Source: Fulvivirga sp. M361
Lineage (GTDB): Bacteria > Bacteroidota > Bacteroidia > Cytophagales > Cyclobacteriaceae
Assembly (NCBI RefSeq): GCF_007097395.1
Contig: NZ_VKDC01000006.1
Location: 145,589 to 209,588, forward strand
Reading direction: 5' to 3'
Length of the DNA: 64,000 nt
Shown here: positions 19,301 to 27,823 of the stretch, piece after piece
Position numbering within the stretch: the first letter of the stretch is position 1
Layout of the letters: every line of letters begins with the position of its first letter
Translations under genes and position numbers: made by a program
Notes under the pieces: model-generated
The model's input: only the letters and a program-made list of their open reading frames with translations
What the model was told of the DNA's origin: nothing
Database searches by the model: none

Positions 19301-20264
19301 GAACCGTTGTATATTGCTCTGGTTCGTCTGTTGCTCTTTGGACTTCGAAATATTCTTCATTGTCGGAGTTGTCAGCCCAGTTTAGCGCGACTTGCGAAGG
19401 TGAAATAGCGCTGGCCTGAAGGCGATCAGGTCCATATGGAGGGCTACCCGGGCTATTATTGGGATCGCGGCTAAGGTCCAGGAACCATTCGTAAAGGTTG
19501 GGATTGTGAACGGAATGGTCAGTGGCATATGCCCTGGACCAGGAGTTATGGCCAACGCCCTGATAGGTAGAAAACCGAAGTTCGGCTGTAGGTACAGGAT
19601 CGGTACAGTCTTCGATGGCGTCGAATAGGTCTTTTCCCCTGTTGTAGGTAATGGTACGATCATTTGTGCCATGGAAAGCCCAGACATTGATCTTTCTTTC
19701 TGAAATAACACATGCCTTGGATATGGCCCCAAAAGCAGCTACCGGCGCCATGGCCCTGAGGATATTGGGATTGTTTTCAGGGCCGTAGGCATAGTTATAA
19801 GTACCGCCACCGCCAAGGCTTAAACCCGTCAAAAGTATGCGGTCCGGATCAATTCTATAATTATCAGGTCCGTTAATGACATGTTCCATTACTTCATGAA
19901 TAAGGCTACTTCTCCAGAAACCACTTTTGAGCTGGGGAGAGATCACAATATAACACTCTTCGACTCCACCAACTGAGTAACACATTTTATGACCATTCTT
20001 AATGTGTCTGGGAGGCCCGTTCTTCTTTACACGTTCCAGGGCGCCCGGACTCCCGTCACCTTTTTCTCCAGATCCATGTAAAAAAATTAATACCGGATAC
20101 AGCTTATTGGGATTGCTATCATAGTCCGGGGGAAGGTGTTCGAGGTACCCAAGTTGGTTACTGCCTGATGTACGTTTGGGGGTTTGTTGTGAAAAGAGTT
20201 TGCCTGATAAAATCAGGGCTAAAAGAAAAATGTAACTGGTTCTCACGGGTAAGGCTTTAATCAT
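16389..20264 (-). CDS. T9SS-secreted esterase with FN3 and four LamG modules
   Basis: A 1291-residue protein with signal peptide (residues 1-26). Residues about 38-270 are an alpha/beta hydrolase resembling the PHB depolymerase/feruloyl esterase group: VLIFLHGSGEKGDG, the nucleophile elbow GLSLGGGG (S149), FHGTNDRT (D202) and GVGHNSW (H239). Residues about 280-367 are a fibronectin type III domain. Four LamG/concanavalin-like modules of about 204 residues follow from 377, 581, 785 and 988, nearly identical to one another. Residues about 1209-1291 are a T9SS type A sorting domain (YPNPF, DLAGNEVF, LRAGMYIYYV). It is probably exported to the surface or medium, where the modules bind glycan and the esterase removes ester groups. 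The substrate is unknown. A terminator-like hairpin lies past the stop. Confidence 0.9.
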   Translation of the reverse strand: MIKALPVRTSYIFLLALILSGKLFSQQTPKRTSGSNQLGYLEHLPPDYDSNPNKLYPVLIFLHGSGEKGDGSPGALERVKKNGPPRHIKNGHKMCYSVGGVEECYIVISPQLKSGFWRSSLIHEVMEHVINGPDNYRIDPDRILLTGLSLGGGGTYNYAYGPENNPNILRAMAPVAAFGAISKACVISERKINVWAFHGTNDRTITYNRGKDLFDAIEDCTDPVPTAELRFSTYQGVGHNSWSRAYATDHSVHNPNLYEWFLDLSRDPNNSPGSPPYGPDRLQASAISPSQVALNWADNSDNEEYFEVQRATDEPEQYTTVHTSGSDDTEYLDNSLESGTTYYYRVRAVNDNGTSDFSPAEDVTTPVRNTSDGGIVGHWKLNNTTLDETANNINGTLQGGADFTTSNKEGTHALQLDGQRQYIDLGNPDALPEGRSVRSLSAWATTQDVSSGFRWIAAFGKGTRSKAMFIGQKGKDLVAGGYQDDLVVPNFWQENVWHHITLTYDGTVAKLYADGVEIASENKNWSLERSEAFIGKQVNDKFEYWNGLIDDVRIYDKVLTDTEIVEIISTEPPPTPGTLVGHWKLNNTTLDETVNNINGTLQGGADFSTVKKEGTHALQLDGQQQYIDLGNPDVLPEGKAARSLSAWATTQNVSSGFRWIAAFGKGTRSKAMFIGQKGKDLVAGGYQDDLIVPDFWQENVWHHITLTYDGTVAKLYADGVEIASENKNWPLELSEAFIGKQVNNKFEYWNGLIDDVRIYDKVLTDTEIKEIISAEPPPTPGTLVGHWKLNNTILDETINNINGTLQGGADFSTIKKEGTHALQLDGQRQYIDLGNPDVLPEGKAARSLSAWATTRNVSTGFRWIAAFGKGTKSKAMFIGQKGKDLVAGGYQDDLVVPNFWQENVWHHITLTYDGTVAKLYADGIEIASENKNWPLELSEAFIGKQVNNKFEYWNGRIDDVRIYNKVLTGQEIEEIISIVPPQPETLVGHWKLNNTTVDETANSINGTLQGGADFSTVKKEGTHALELNGQRQYIDLGNPDVLPEGEAARSLSAWATTQDVSNGFRWIAAFGKGTKSKAMFIGQKGKDLVAGGYQDDLVVPNFWQENVWHHITLTYDGTVAKLYADGVEIASENKNWPLELSEAFIGKQVNDKFEYWNGLIDDVRIYKEAIGPEQVTALATARAPLATARTTAPASDKSIEQGLFEEQREIRVYPNPFSTQLHLELDINTMEQTGDVLISVFDLAGNEVFSTSIDSRFTTLDLNQLRAGMYIYYVTTDQGKVKQGRIVKSEG
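16750..19136 (-). repeat. Four tandem LamG-encoding repeats of about 612 bp
   Basis: Unit boundaries on the minus strand are 19136-18525, 18524-17913, 17912-17304 and 17303 to about 16750. Units share long identical DNA stretches, for example around the codons for FRWIAAFGKGT and for VWHHITLTYDGTVAKLYADG. This points to recent tandem duplication or ongoing homogenisation by recombination. The last unit diverges at its 3' end. Confidence 0.9.
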
Positions 20265-20672
20265 TGTTTTAATTGTACTTAACTAATATCCTGTGCGCTC
20301 ATGACGCACTTCGCGGCGAAAGTAAATAAAACACAAAGAGCTGTGATTCAACATTCTATGAACGGTAGAATAGATCGATAAGTCAAATCTCACGGGTATA
20401 AAGTGCTTTAATCTGCGGATGGACCCATCAGATCAAAACCCTTTACATACAAACCAAAGGGGGAGTATATATACTTTGAAGAAATAAAGCATGAGATGTG
20501 GTCAGAACCAGTGATTTTGTATGCTTTTCAAGCTCTTAAATTAACGGTGATCAGGTGGAACATTCTTCACCATTTTATTTTCCTTCAAAGTGTAATACGA
20601 GCGTAAGGGCAAATGGCTGAAGATACCACTGCCCGTATAGATTTCCGTTCAATGATTGATCAGAAGATTTTG
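20265..20672. other. Intergenic region upstream of the esterase
   Basis: About 410 bp between the esterase start and the end of the serine hydrolase gene. It must carry the esterase promoter. No recognisable gene, RNA or strong palindrome was seen. Confidence 0.4.
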
Positions 20673-21788
20673 TCAGTTGAAATCGTTGATGATTCGAATA
20701 ACCGCTTCTTCAAACCCTGAAATATCCGTGGCCTGTTGATTGACTGCCAAACATAGGATGGCATTTTTTTCGGGATAATAATAAAGTCCGCTGGTGAAAC
20801 CAAAACCTTGCCCGCCATGCCCTATGACCTCATGTCCTCCGATGTTATATTTACCCACTCCAAAACCGTAGGCCGACTTGTTATTCAATACTATCCATTC
20901 CTGCATGTCCCGGAATGAACTGCGCTTACCAAACAATCTACCATTCGTTAGCGCTTTCATGAAAATACTTAAGTCCGCAAGTGTTGAGACCAATCCACCC
21001 CCTGACCAATCGGAACTTGTATTCCAGTTGTTTAAATGATTATTTTCAAAATAGCCGGAAGCCAGGTTATTGTCATCCCCCGATTCATACGCCTCCATGT
21101 AAGTGTGGTCCATCTTTAGCGGTTGAAGTATCCTATCTTCATATGCTTTGTGAATGGGTTTGTTGAGAAGTTTTTCGATGATCAGTCCAAGTAAAACATA
21201 GTTGGTGTCGGAATAATAATAATTCGTTCCGGGTTCAAACTGAGCGATGCTGTGCTCTTTTACATAGTCCAGTAGATCTTGTGGTTCCCAAAACCTGAGA
21301 GGATCAGTCAAAAGGGTAGTAGTCCAGTTTAATGCTACATAATCCTCGATGCCACTTGTGTGCCGGAGTAAATCTTTAATGGTTATCCTATCAATAGCTT
21401 CTTCTGCCTGTAGGCCTGTAAGTAATTGCCTGCCCAGAATTTCAAAGATATTATCAGAGAGGTCTATACTTCCTTCTTCTACCATCTGAAAAATGACTAC
21501 CGAGGTGAACATTTTGGTAATACTGGATATTCTGAATTCACTTGTAACAGAAAGGCGTTGGAAGGAGGCTTTATTTCCATATCCGCTAACCAACTCCGTA
21601 TATCCTTCATCCATAGTAACGGAAAGCCATGCTCCGGGTACTTCAGCAAATCCCGTGACATAATCATCCAGTTCATTTTGCATCTGCCGGGCCATACGTC
21701 TGTTGGTCTTCTGATTGAATGGCTCAGGGTCATGGCAACTGTTTAGAAAAAGCACGATCATAATGGCTCCAAAAAGTAATTTTTTCAT
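20673..21788 (-). CDS. Beta-lactamase-fold serine hydrolase (lipoprotein)
   Basis: A 371-residue protein with a lipobox ending at C18 (LFLNSC). The domain belongs to the class C beta-lactamase/penicillin-binding-protein-like family. The S-x-x-K motif is SITK (S89, K92). The tyrosine motif is YSDTN at 192. A conserved LRHTSGIEDY segment is at 141, and the C-terminal H-x-G motif is in GHGGQGFG. Such proteins are esterases, D-aminopeptidases or peptidases more often than antibiotic-resistance enzymes. It is likely anchored in the periplasm or outer membrane. The LytTR-type gene lies upstream on the same strand. Confidence 0.85.
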   Translation of the reverse strand: MKKLLFGAIMIVLFLNSCHDPEPFNQKTNRRMARQMQNELDDYVTGFAEVPGAWLSVTMDEGYTELVSGYGNKASFQRLSVTSEFRISSITKMFTSVVIFQMVEEGSIDLSDNIFEILGRQLLTGLQAEEAIDRITIKDLLRHTSGIEDYVALNWTTTLLTDPLRFWEPQDLLDYVKEHSIAQFEPGTNYYYSDTNYVLLGLIIEKLLNKPIHKAYEDRILQPLKMDHTYMEAYESGDDNNLASGYFENNHLNNWNTSSDWSGGGLVSTLADLSIFMKALTNGRLFGKRSSFRDMQEWIVLNNKSAYGFGVGKYNIGGHEVIGHGGQGFGFTSGLYYYPEKNAILCLAVNQQATDISGFEEAVIRIINDFN

Positions 21789-21906
21789 GTTGATTATTTT
21801 TTCGTTTTGAAGCTAATGACGCAATTCAACGAAATAGGGACTAGCTAAAATCAACAGATTCTACTGAAGGGATCATATTACTGACCGAAGTATACGTGTC
21901 AAGCGT

Positions 21907-22685
21907 TTAGTGGTCAAACCAGCGTTTAAAAGTACTGGCCCTTTTTTGACTGACATATACATTTTCATTGAACACAGGGCTTAATGAAATTTCTATTTTA
22001 CGATTTTCGATAGGCTTATAATCAACAATAGCTTTATCAGAAGCTAGTATTTGCCTGTTCAGGCGGAAGAAGTTTCCGGGCAATTTACTCTCCAGGGTAT
22101 CCAGGGTATAATCCGTTCTGAGTTGTTTCTCATCCCTTGAACTGCGAATACAATTTTGTTCCTGGAGTAGAAATAGGCAACGTTATCAAGGTTTATGTGT
22201 GATTTTCGGTTGCCGGTCATCCCTACCAGTTTAATACGATCTGTTTTTCCTTCATTGTCATTCCCCCTTTGGAGTAAGTATAAAATAAGGTACAGGAGGT
22301 TGATGATCAAAGTGAAAATCAGTCCCATCAGAAGTTCGGCATCCGGGGCCATCACCTGGTAAAACCCAATCCCCATAATGGAAGTATACACAAGTGTTAT
22401 GGATGTTAGCAACAATGCAGACGCTGTTAATGTAACCGGCAGTTGTACCAAAAGGCGTTTGTATAAACGGGTTTTCCAGGGAATTTTTACATCTAACTTT
22501 TTGATAATGTAACGTGTGACCTGCCAAACGGACCAGGTCACAGTTAGTGAGAATAAGAGGTCGAAATAGTAATTGTCTCTATTTTGAAGGAGCTCAATAA
22601 AAGCTCCTTCGCGTCCCATATGAACAGTAGAGAAAACGATGAACGAAATTCCACAGATTTTTAACCACCTATCTTTGTATTCCAT
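21907..22685 (-). pseudogene. Frameshifted LytTR-type membrane regulator
   Basis: The first frame, from ATG 22685, encodes four hydrophobic helices (around residues 9-25, 43-60, 80-105 and 115-140) and the start of a LytTR DNA-binding domain (HINLDNVAYFYSRNKIVFAV). It then shifts into a nonsense tail and stops at 22059. From about 22140 a second frame continues the domain exactly as the family requires: RDEKQLRTDYTLDTLESKL, then NFFRLNRQILAS, and KRWFDH before a stop at 21907. Joined, the product would be about 259 residues, a typical membrane-LytTR regulator of Bacteroidota. A single-base indel near 22140-22155 explains the break; a sequencing error is possible. Confidence 0.8.
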
Positions 22686-22835
22686 ATGTTTTTACCTTCA
22701 AGTCAGGGAGTAAAGACAATACACAACGTTAAAGGTATGTCATTACAACAAAAAACTTCCCACCCGACGGCTCCGTTCCCAGGTCGTTGATCCTGGTTTT
22801 ATTGAAACCAGTCATGCACTTTATGCTTTTAAGGT

Positions 22836-23465
22836 TTATATGGTTTCGAAGAGTGATCCCATTGGTTTTCTGACCTTTTTTGCGTCCTGCGTCTGGTCTT
22901 CCATGGAACGATAACCTATGGTAGCGATGACTGCAGCATTTAACCCTTTCTCCGAGAGGCCTAAAATTTCGTTGTACTTTTCGGGGTCGAACCCTTCCAT
23001 AGGGCAGGCATCTATTTTCAGCTCTGCACAGGCTGCCAGGAGATTGCCAAGTGCAATGTAGGCCTGTCGTGCAGTCCAATGATTTTTTTCGGCCGCCGTT
23101 TGTTCACCGAGTTTACTTTTGATAAAGTCTCCATAACCTTTTAACCTGTCCAGGTCAGCGTTCTGGATATCGGCTTTCAATTGAATATACTCATCAATGT
23201 GTTCATCTTTTATCTCAGAATAATTGCAAAAAACGAACAAATGAGATGCATCGGTGATTTGACTTTGCCCCCACGATGCCGGCCTGAGGGTTTCTCTGAT
23301 CGTTTTATCTTTTATCACCAAAACTTTGTAAAGCTGAAGTCCATAAGAGGACGCGGAAAGTTGAATAGCTTTCTTTACCTTTTCTAAGTTTTCACCACTT
23401 ACCTGTTGCGTTGGGTCAAATTTTTTGGTGGCATATCGCCATTGTAAATGCTTAATTAATTCCAT
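22836..23465 (-). CDS. Nitroreductase family NAD(P)H-dependent oxidoreductase
   Basis: A 209-residue flavoprotein of the NfsB-like nitroreductase group. The N-terminal FMN-phosphate site is in RYATKKFDPTQQV (R10, K14). The segment AIQLSASSYGLQLYKVLVI and the later GNLLAACAELKIDACPMEGFDPEKY are characteristic of the family, and GYRSMED is near the C-terminus. It likely works in the cytoplasm as a homodimer, reducing nitro or quinone compounds with NAD(P)H. GNAT, DMT-transporter and Crp-type genes lie upstream on the same strand with short gaps, suggesting a shared transcript or regulator. Confidence 0.9.
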   Translation of the reverse strand: MELIKHLQWRYATKKFDPTQQVSGENLEKVKKAIQLSASSYGLQLYKVLVIKDKTIRETLRPASWGQSQITDASHLFVFCNYSEIKDEHIDEYIQLKADIQNADLDRLKGYGDFIKSKLGEQTAAEKNHWTARQAYIALGNLLAACAELKIDACPMEGFDPEKYNEILGLSEKGLNAAVIATIGYRSMEDQTQDAKKVRKPMGSLFETI

Positions 23466-23521
23466 TAGTATAGTTAGTTTTCTCTTTTATGAAGATCTTA
23501 TTCTATTTTCAAAAATTCTAC

Positions 23522-24259
23522 TTACACTTCTTGCCGTAAGGCATAATTTTTCATGATGAACTGTTCTTTAAAACCTAATTTCAAATATAAACCCTGCCCA
23601 AGGGTGGAAGCCTGAAGTGTTGCATAATTGAACCCCTGTTCTGTTATCTCATAAAGGATGTTCGTCATCATTTGTTCCGCAAAACCTTTTCTTCTCATTT
23701 CAGGGATCACACCCATAGCATGGATACCTGCAACGCCATTTTCATTGACATGTACCAAAGCTGTGCCTACAGGCTCATTTTTTTGCCATGCAATTAGATA
23801 ATCTATATCAGGGTGAACAGGAAATAATAACTTATGACTAATATGATAATTAAAAGCTTTTTCGAACAGTTGACTCCATAATAATGCGTCCTTATCATCC
23901 GTTACTTTTTTGAGTTCCAGTTCATCTGCTTTCTCATAAGTCCGGGTCAGTTTTAAATACATGCCCACCTGTTCAGACAATTTTTCAAAACCATTGGCTT
24001 CCAGCAGTTCGTAAGCGGTACTTTGATAGATATCCCAATAGGGGATGGTAAGCCGGGTAGAATGGGACAGTAACAGGCTTTTTGCGCTATCCAGCGTTCT
24101 TTTATTCACATCATGGTGAAACCATAACTTGTTAGGCCACGCCGAATAACTTATCTCGCCGAAATCGAAATCTTCTCCGGTAGTGTAAGCATTTGCTTGT
24201 TCACTTACCTTTTGCCAAAGCGACGTCAAGTCTTTTATGTTTTCTTTTATAATATCCAT
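23522..24259 (-). CDS. GNAT family N-acetyltransferase
   Basis: A 245-residue protein. The C-terminal half (about 135-240) is a GNAT domain, with the acetyl-CoA-binding motif in GVIPEMRRKGFAEQM (R-R-K-G-F-A) and the closing YLKLGFKEQF. The N-terminal half resembles a degenerate second GNAT domain, as in many two-domain members. It transfers an acyl group from CoA to an unknown amine substrate in the cytoplasm. It ends 56 bp before the nitroreductase start and begins 6 bp after the stop of the DMT transporter gene, so the three are probably co-transcribed. Confidence 0.85.
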   Translation of the reverse strand: MDIIKENIKDLTSLWQKVSEQANAYTTGEDFDFGEISYSAWPNKLWFHHDVNKRTLDSAKSLLLSHSTRLTIPYWDIYQSTAYELLEANGFEKLSEQVGMYLKLTRTYEKADELELKKVTDDKDALLWSQLFEKAFNYHISHKLLFPVHPDIDYLIAWQKNEPVGTALVHVNENGVAGIHAMGVIPEMRRKGFAEQMMTNILYEITEQGFNYATLQASTLGQGLYLKLGFKEQFIMKNYALRQEV

Positions 24260-24265
24260 AGCTTT

Positions 24266-24715
24266 TTACTTGTTATTGATGAATAAAATTCCGGTGATCA
24301 TAGCCACAATTCCTATGATCCGTTTGTATGTAATGGGTTCTTCAGGCAAACCAAACCAGGCGAAATGGCCGGCAATGACAGAAAATACCAATTGACCACA
24401 CAAACCAAATGAGATCATGGTGGATATGCCCAATTTAGGGATAGTATAGTAGTAAAGGCTAATGCCTAACACACTAAATGCGGCACCCGAAAACCATAAA
24501 TAATGCGGCACATCTTTTAGCTGCTGCAGGGTTGGAATGCTTTTAATACTGAAAACTACGATCAGGAATACAAACACCGCGCTGCAAAAGAAAGTGGCCA
24601 ACGAGGCCAAAAGGGGATTACGCAATAACACCCCTAACTGGGCGTTCAAACCACCCTGCATCGCCAGGAATATCCCGCCGGTCAATGCTAAAATACTTAG
24701 CGTTATTTGGTTCAT
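24266..24715 (-). CDS. DMT superfamily transporter, DUF606/YdcZ type
   Basis: A protein of about 149 residues from the ATG at 24713-24715; upstream in-frame codons start only at a TTG. It has about five hydrophobic helices and the DUF606 (YdcZ) features: GGIFLAMQGGLNAQLGVLLRNP at the N-terminus, then SLATFFCSAVFVFLIVV, and a C-terminal RIIGIVAMITGILFI. These are inner-membrane members of the drug/metabolite transporter superfamily and function as half-length units that pair. The substrate is unknown. It is followed after 6 bp by the GNAT gene and preceded by the Crp-type regulator, which could control the cluster. Confidence 0.85.
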   Translation of the reverse strand: MNQITLSILALTGGIFLAMQGGLNAQLGVLLRNPLLASLATFFCSAVFVFLIVVFSIKSIPTLQQLKDVPHYLWFSGAAFSVLGISLYYYTIPKLGISTMISFGLCGQLVFSVIAGHFAWFGLPEEPITYKRIIGIVAMITGILFINNK

Positions 24716-24791
24716 AATACTTGCTGTTAGTAATTGATAAACCAAAATTAAGACGGCAACAGTCCAATGGCATTTACATATGTTAATGCAA

Positions 24792-25391
24792 CTAAATTTT
24801 ATTCAATTCTTTTCTAATTCGGCTCAGCTGGGTGGGAGTAATACCCAGGTACGAAGCGATGAGCCATTGAGGAACCCTTTCTGGTAAAGAAGGGTATTCT
24901 TCCAGGAAGGTTAAATAGCGATCCGTAGCATTTTTAGCAGCAAAAGAGATCTGCCTTTTTTCATTTTCTATGACCCATTTTTGCTCCAGGTAGTTGATAT
25001 AGTACCTTTGTAGGTCATCGTGATCATAAATGGTTTGTTTGTATTCCTGATAATCCATTTCGATAATGACCCCATCTTCTATTGACTCAATGCTGAACTC
25101 TGAAGGTGCAGATAGTAATGATGAAACGATAGAACCCGCAAAATTCCCTTCCAGGAAGAAATTTTTAATGTGGATATTCCCTTCTTCATCCGTCCATTGT
25201 GATACTAATATACCTTTACATACAAAGTAGATCTTTCTTGCTGTTCGGCCTTTTAATAGAATAGGCTCACTTTTTTTTACCGTTCTGAATTTTGAAATTG
25301 AGAATAGCTTTATGAAGGACTCATCGGTTATGGGGGCATATCGATGGAGTGATTTTTTGAAGAGGTCCTCGTATCCTTGATCAGAAAACAT
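24792..25391 (-). CDS. Crp/Fnr family transcriptional regulator
   Basis: About 200 residues from the ATG at 25389-25391 ([11 protein letters not shown]); a GTG 18 codons upstream is an alternative. Residues about 15-125 form a cyclic-nucleotide-binding-like domain ([29 protein letters not shown]). A C-terminal winged helix has the recognition region [22 protein letters not shown]. This is the Bacteroidota Crp-type of about 190-200 residues, whose ligand is usually not cAMP. It probably regulates the DMT-GNAT-nitroreductase cluster immediately downstream, by position only. Confidence 0.88.
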   Translation of the reverse strand: MFSDQGYEDLFKKSLHRYAPITDESFIKLFSISKFRTVKKSEPILLKGRTARKIYFVCKGILVSQWTDEEGNIHIKNFFLEGNFAGSIVSSLLSAPSEFSIESIEDGVIIEMDYQEYKQTIYDHDDLQRYYINYLEQKWVIENEKRQISFAAKNATDRYLTFLEEYPSLPERVPQWLIASYLGITPTQLSRIRKELNKI

Positions 25392-25534
25392 AATTGCCGG
25401 TGCTTCTTTGTGGTGGCCTTTATGAAGTAAAATGGCGGGATACACCCCAAGCGAAATATCCCGGCATTACCTCATGTCGATAAAGATAATGCAAAGCAGA
25501 AAGAATACTGAGAGGGAATATTAATAACTTAAGA

Positions 25535-26005
25535 TCATTCTGTTTTCGTCAGTGAAAATGTCCAATCGCCTTCTACACTATTCACCCTGGCGCCCAACTG
25601 GTCCGTGTCACTTGACAAAGTGAAAGATAACTCCATGGTGTTGCCCGAAATAGACAGCAATGCACTTTCCGCACTGGCGCCATTAAAGATCAACTGAAAT
25701 TGTGATGCGCTATTACCGGTAGTTTCAAAGCTGGTCAGGGAAAAAACTTCTGATTCCGGGGGTATTCCGGTTGCCACTACACCGTTTTGATTGTTAAAGG
25801 TAATGCTAAAGCCGGACCAATCACCAGGGGCATCATCCGTATCTAATTTTACATCGCTGGTACTTTGAGTGGCCCATGTGCCGAGAACCGCTGCCAGTTG
25901 CTGTTCTTGTATAGTTGGACCTGAATCATCCCCGTCGTCACAACCTGTTGTTATCATCATGGCTGCGAGTGCCATGAAGCTCAGTAAATAATTTATTCTT
26001 TTCAT
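25535..26005 (-). CDS. Small lipoprotein
   Basis: A 156-residue protein from the ATG at 26003-26005 (MKRINYLLSF), with a lipobox ending at C22 (MITTGC). The mature part is beta-rich and resembles lipocalin-like Bacteroidota lipoproteins: VLGTWATQSTSDVKLD near the N-terminus, SGFSITFNNQNGVVATGIPP, an alternating central region ending SGNTMELSFTLSS, and VEGDWTFSLTKTE at the end. The function is unknown and no specific family is assigned. It stands between the Crp-type gene and the rhamnose cluster. Confidence 0.7.
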   Translation of the reverse strand: MKRINYLLSFMALAAMMITTGCDDGDDSGPTIQEQQLAAVLGTWATQSTSDVKLDTDDAPGDWSGFSITFNNQNGVVATGIPPESEVFSLTSFETTGNSASQFQLIFNGASAESALLSISGNTMELSFTLSSDTDQLGARVNSVEGDWTFSLTKTE

Positions 26006-26511
26006 TTTTGTAAATGTTATGTGGTAGACTAATTTCATCAAAGATGGAAGTTATCAGAAAACCAGGTATTTATCATCCTGCGGTATCCTGATCGGTGGAA
26101 TGCAGAGGGGAGATCGTCCTGAATTGGAGAAGTTCGTTCATTCTCTTCTCAGATAAGTCAGGATGGATTACCATGTATGCCCCATGGCAGTAGCTCTTTC
26201 CAGTGAAACAACCCGAACAGTTTTATCTGTAAAATGGCTGGCCGGCAAGGACAAAAAAAATGGTTTTTGACCCCCCCCCGAAAATATAAATATCTGTAAC
26301 CGGGTGGCTTTCTATGACCCTTTCAACGGACCTTGCCTGGCATATGGCCAGTTGGAGCATCAGGTGGTAATAAGCCTCTTCATACGTGTTATGGGCATCG
26401 GGTTGTATATCTTATCCCCAACGGGCGGACATTACTTTCATTTAGCGGATAAAAAGGTGTGAGATCTTGTTCATACCCTAAGTCATGCAATAGGCCAAAA
26501 TTCGCTGAGAT
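26006..26511. other. Intergenic region with a decayed open frame and C9 tract
   Basis: About 500 bp without a supported gene. A plus-strand frame without a start codon is open from 26271 to 26462 and reads protein-like (AFYDPFNGPCLAYGQLEHQ), as does a short frame ending near 26270. These may be gene debris. An A8 run at 26252-26259 and a C9 run at 26271-26279 occur here. The 11-mer ATCCTGCGGTA at about 26074 also occurs at 33721. Confidence 0.3.
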
Positions 26512-27795
26512 TTACAAGCCTGTACTTATCGCAACGGCCCCTCTTTTCCTGATAAGCGCAGCCCGAACATCCAGTTGACGAAAAGCATTTAACGGATCGA
26601 TGAAAGCATGAGACTGACGCCGCGCTTCGCGTACTAATGGTCGTACATCGGTACGGAAAGCATCTTGAATGACCTCCTGGGCGCCGGCTACATCATTTTC
26701 CTGCTGAGCAATGAAAAGCTTTTTACGGTCGATGATCAGCGCTCTTGCATAGGCATTAAGAATGGCATCAGTGGATTGTAACAAGTCTTCCAGAGGGTCC
26801 TTAATAGTATGACTGGCATCTATCATCCAGGCAGGAATGGGATTGTTGGCATCATTGTGGGCCATTCCATCTACTAATTCATTAAATATCAGGAAGAGTT
26901 GGTAGGGATGTAGAGAACCTACGGTAAGGTCGTCATCACCATATTTGGAATCGTTGAAATGAAATCCGCCCAGCTTACCTTCCATCATAAGTGTGGTTAC
27001 AATTTGCTCAATGTTTGTATTGGGCAGATGATGACCCAGGTCCACCAGGCTGAAAGCCTTATGTCCAAGTTTGTTGGCAAGGAGAAATGAAGTGCCCCAG
27101 TCGGGTATGACCATTGAATAGAAGTTGGGCTCATAGGGCTTATATTCAATGAGCACTTTCCAGTCTTCGGGAAGGTGGTCGTAGATTTCCTGAAGTGATC
27201 TCAGGGTATTTTGAAAAGCAGTTTTGAAGTGACTTTGACCGGGGAAACTGGAGCCATCTGCCAGCCATACAGTCAAAGCTTTTGAGCCCAGACTAATGCC
27301 ATAATCGATCACTTGCTTATTATGTTCAATAGCTCTTGCCCTTACTTCTTCACTTATATGGCTTAATGAGCCAAATTTATAGGACTCCTTTTGGTCTTCC
27401 TGATCTTGAAAAGTGTTAGAATTCACCGCATCAAATAGTAAGTCATGATCAGCTGCCAGTTGTCGGATCGCTGCCGCATCTGCTGGTATATCCCAGGGAA
27501 TATGCAAAGATATGGCCCCGCAGGAACCATTCAGGCGATGTAATAGCCCCACATCAGCTATTTTCTCCTCCAGGTCCCTGGGCTCTCCGCCATCAGGGAA
27601 CCTTCCAAACCTTGTTCCTCCTGTCCCCAACGCCCAGCTTGGTATGGCTACCTGGTACTTTTTCAGGGTATTGATGACTGCTGTAACATCAATGTCAGTA
27701 TTGACCAGCTTTGTCGTCAGGTGGCTAAAGTCAGCTTTATGCTGTTGGAGGTAGGGCTTATTCAGTGTTTCAATTTGATTCAGATCAATTTGCAT
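26512..27795 (-). CDS. rhaI: L-rhamnose isomerase (RhaI type)
   Basis: A 427-residue TIM-barrel sugar isomerase of the Pseudomonas stutzeri L-rhamnose isomerase family. The ATG at 27793-27795 is preferred over an upstream TTG. Visible family segments are WALGTGGTRFGRFPDGGEPRDLEEKI near the N-terminus, LTVWLADGSSFPGQ, IEYKPYEPNFYS (metal-binding glutamate), FSLVDLGHHLPNTNIEQ (metal-binding aspartate), GFHFNDSKYGDDDL and WMIDASHT. It converts L-rhamnose to L-rhamnulose in the cytoplasm. It begins 28 bp after the stop of the aldolase/dehydrogenase gene, forming a two-gene operon. A rhamnulokinase is not visible nearby. Confidence 0.92.
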   Translation of the reverse strand: MQIDLNQIETLNKPYLQQHKADFSHLTTKLVNTDIDVTAVINTLKKYQVAIPSWALGTGGTRFGRFPDGGEPRDLEEKIADVGLLHRLNGSCGAISLHIPWDIPADAAAIRQLAADHDLLFDAVNSNTFQDQEDQKESYKFGSLSHISEEVRARAIEHNKQVIDYGISLGSKALTVWLADGSSFPGQSHFKTAFQNTLRSLQEIYDHLPEDWKVLIEYKPYEPNFYSMVIPDWGTSFLLANKLGHKAFSLVDLGHHLPNTNIEQIVTTLMMEGKLGGFHFNDSKYGDDDLTVGSLHPYQLFLIFNELVDGMAHNDANNPIPAWMIDASHTIKDPLEDLLQSTDAILNAYARALIIDRKKLFIAQQENDVAGAQEVIQDAFRTDVRPLVREARRQSHAFIDPLNAFRQLDVRAALIRKRGAVAISTGL

Positions 27796-27823
27796 AGGCA
27801 ATGTGTGACTTACGCTTTTAGAT

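Noticed and set aside
26271..26279. C9 tract as a phase-variation switch
   Set aside because: It is preceded by no clear promoter or start codon and lies in decayed sequence; it could also be sequencing noise.
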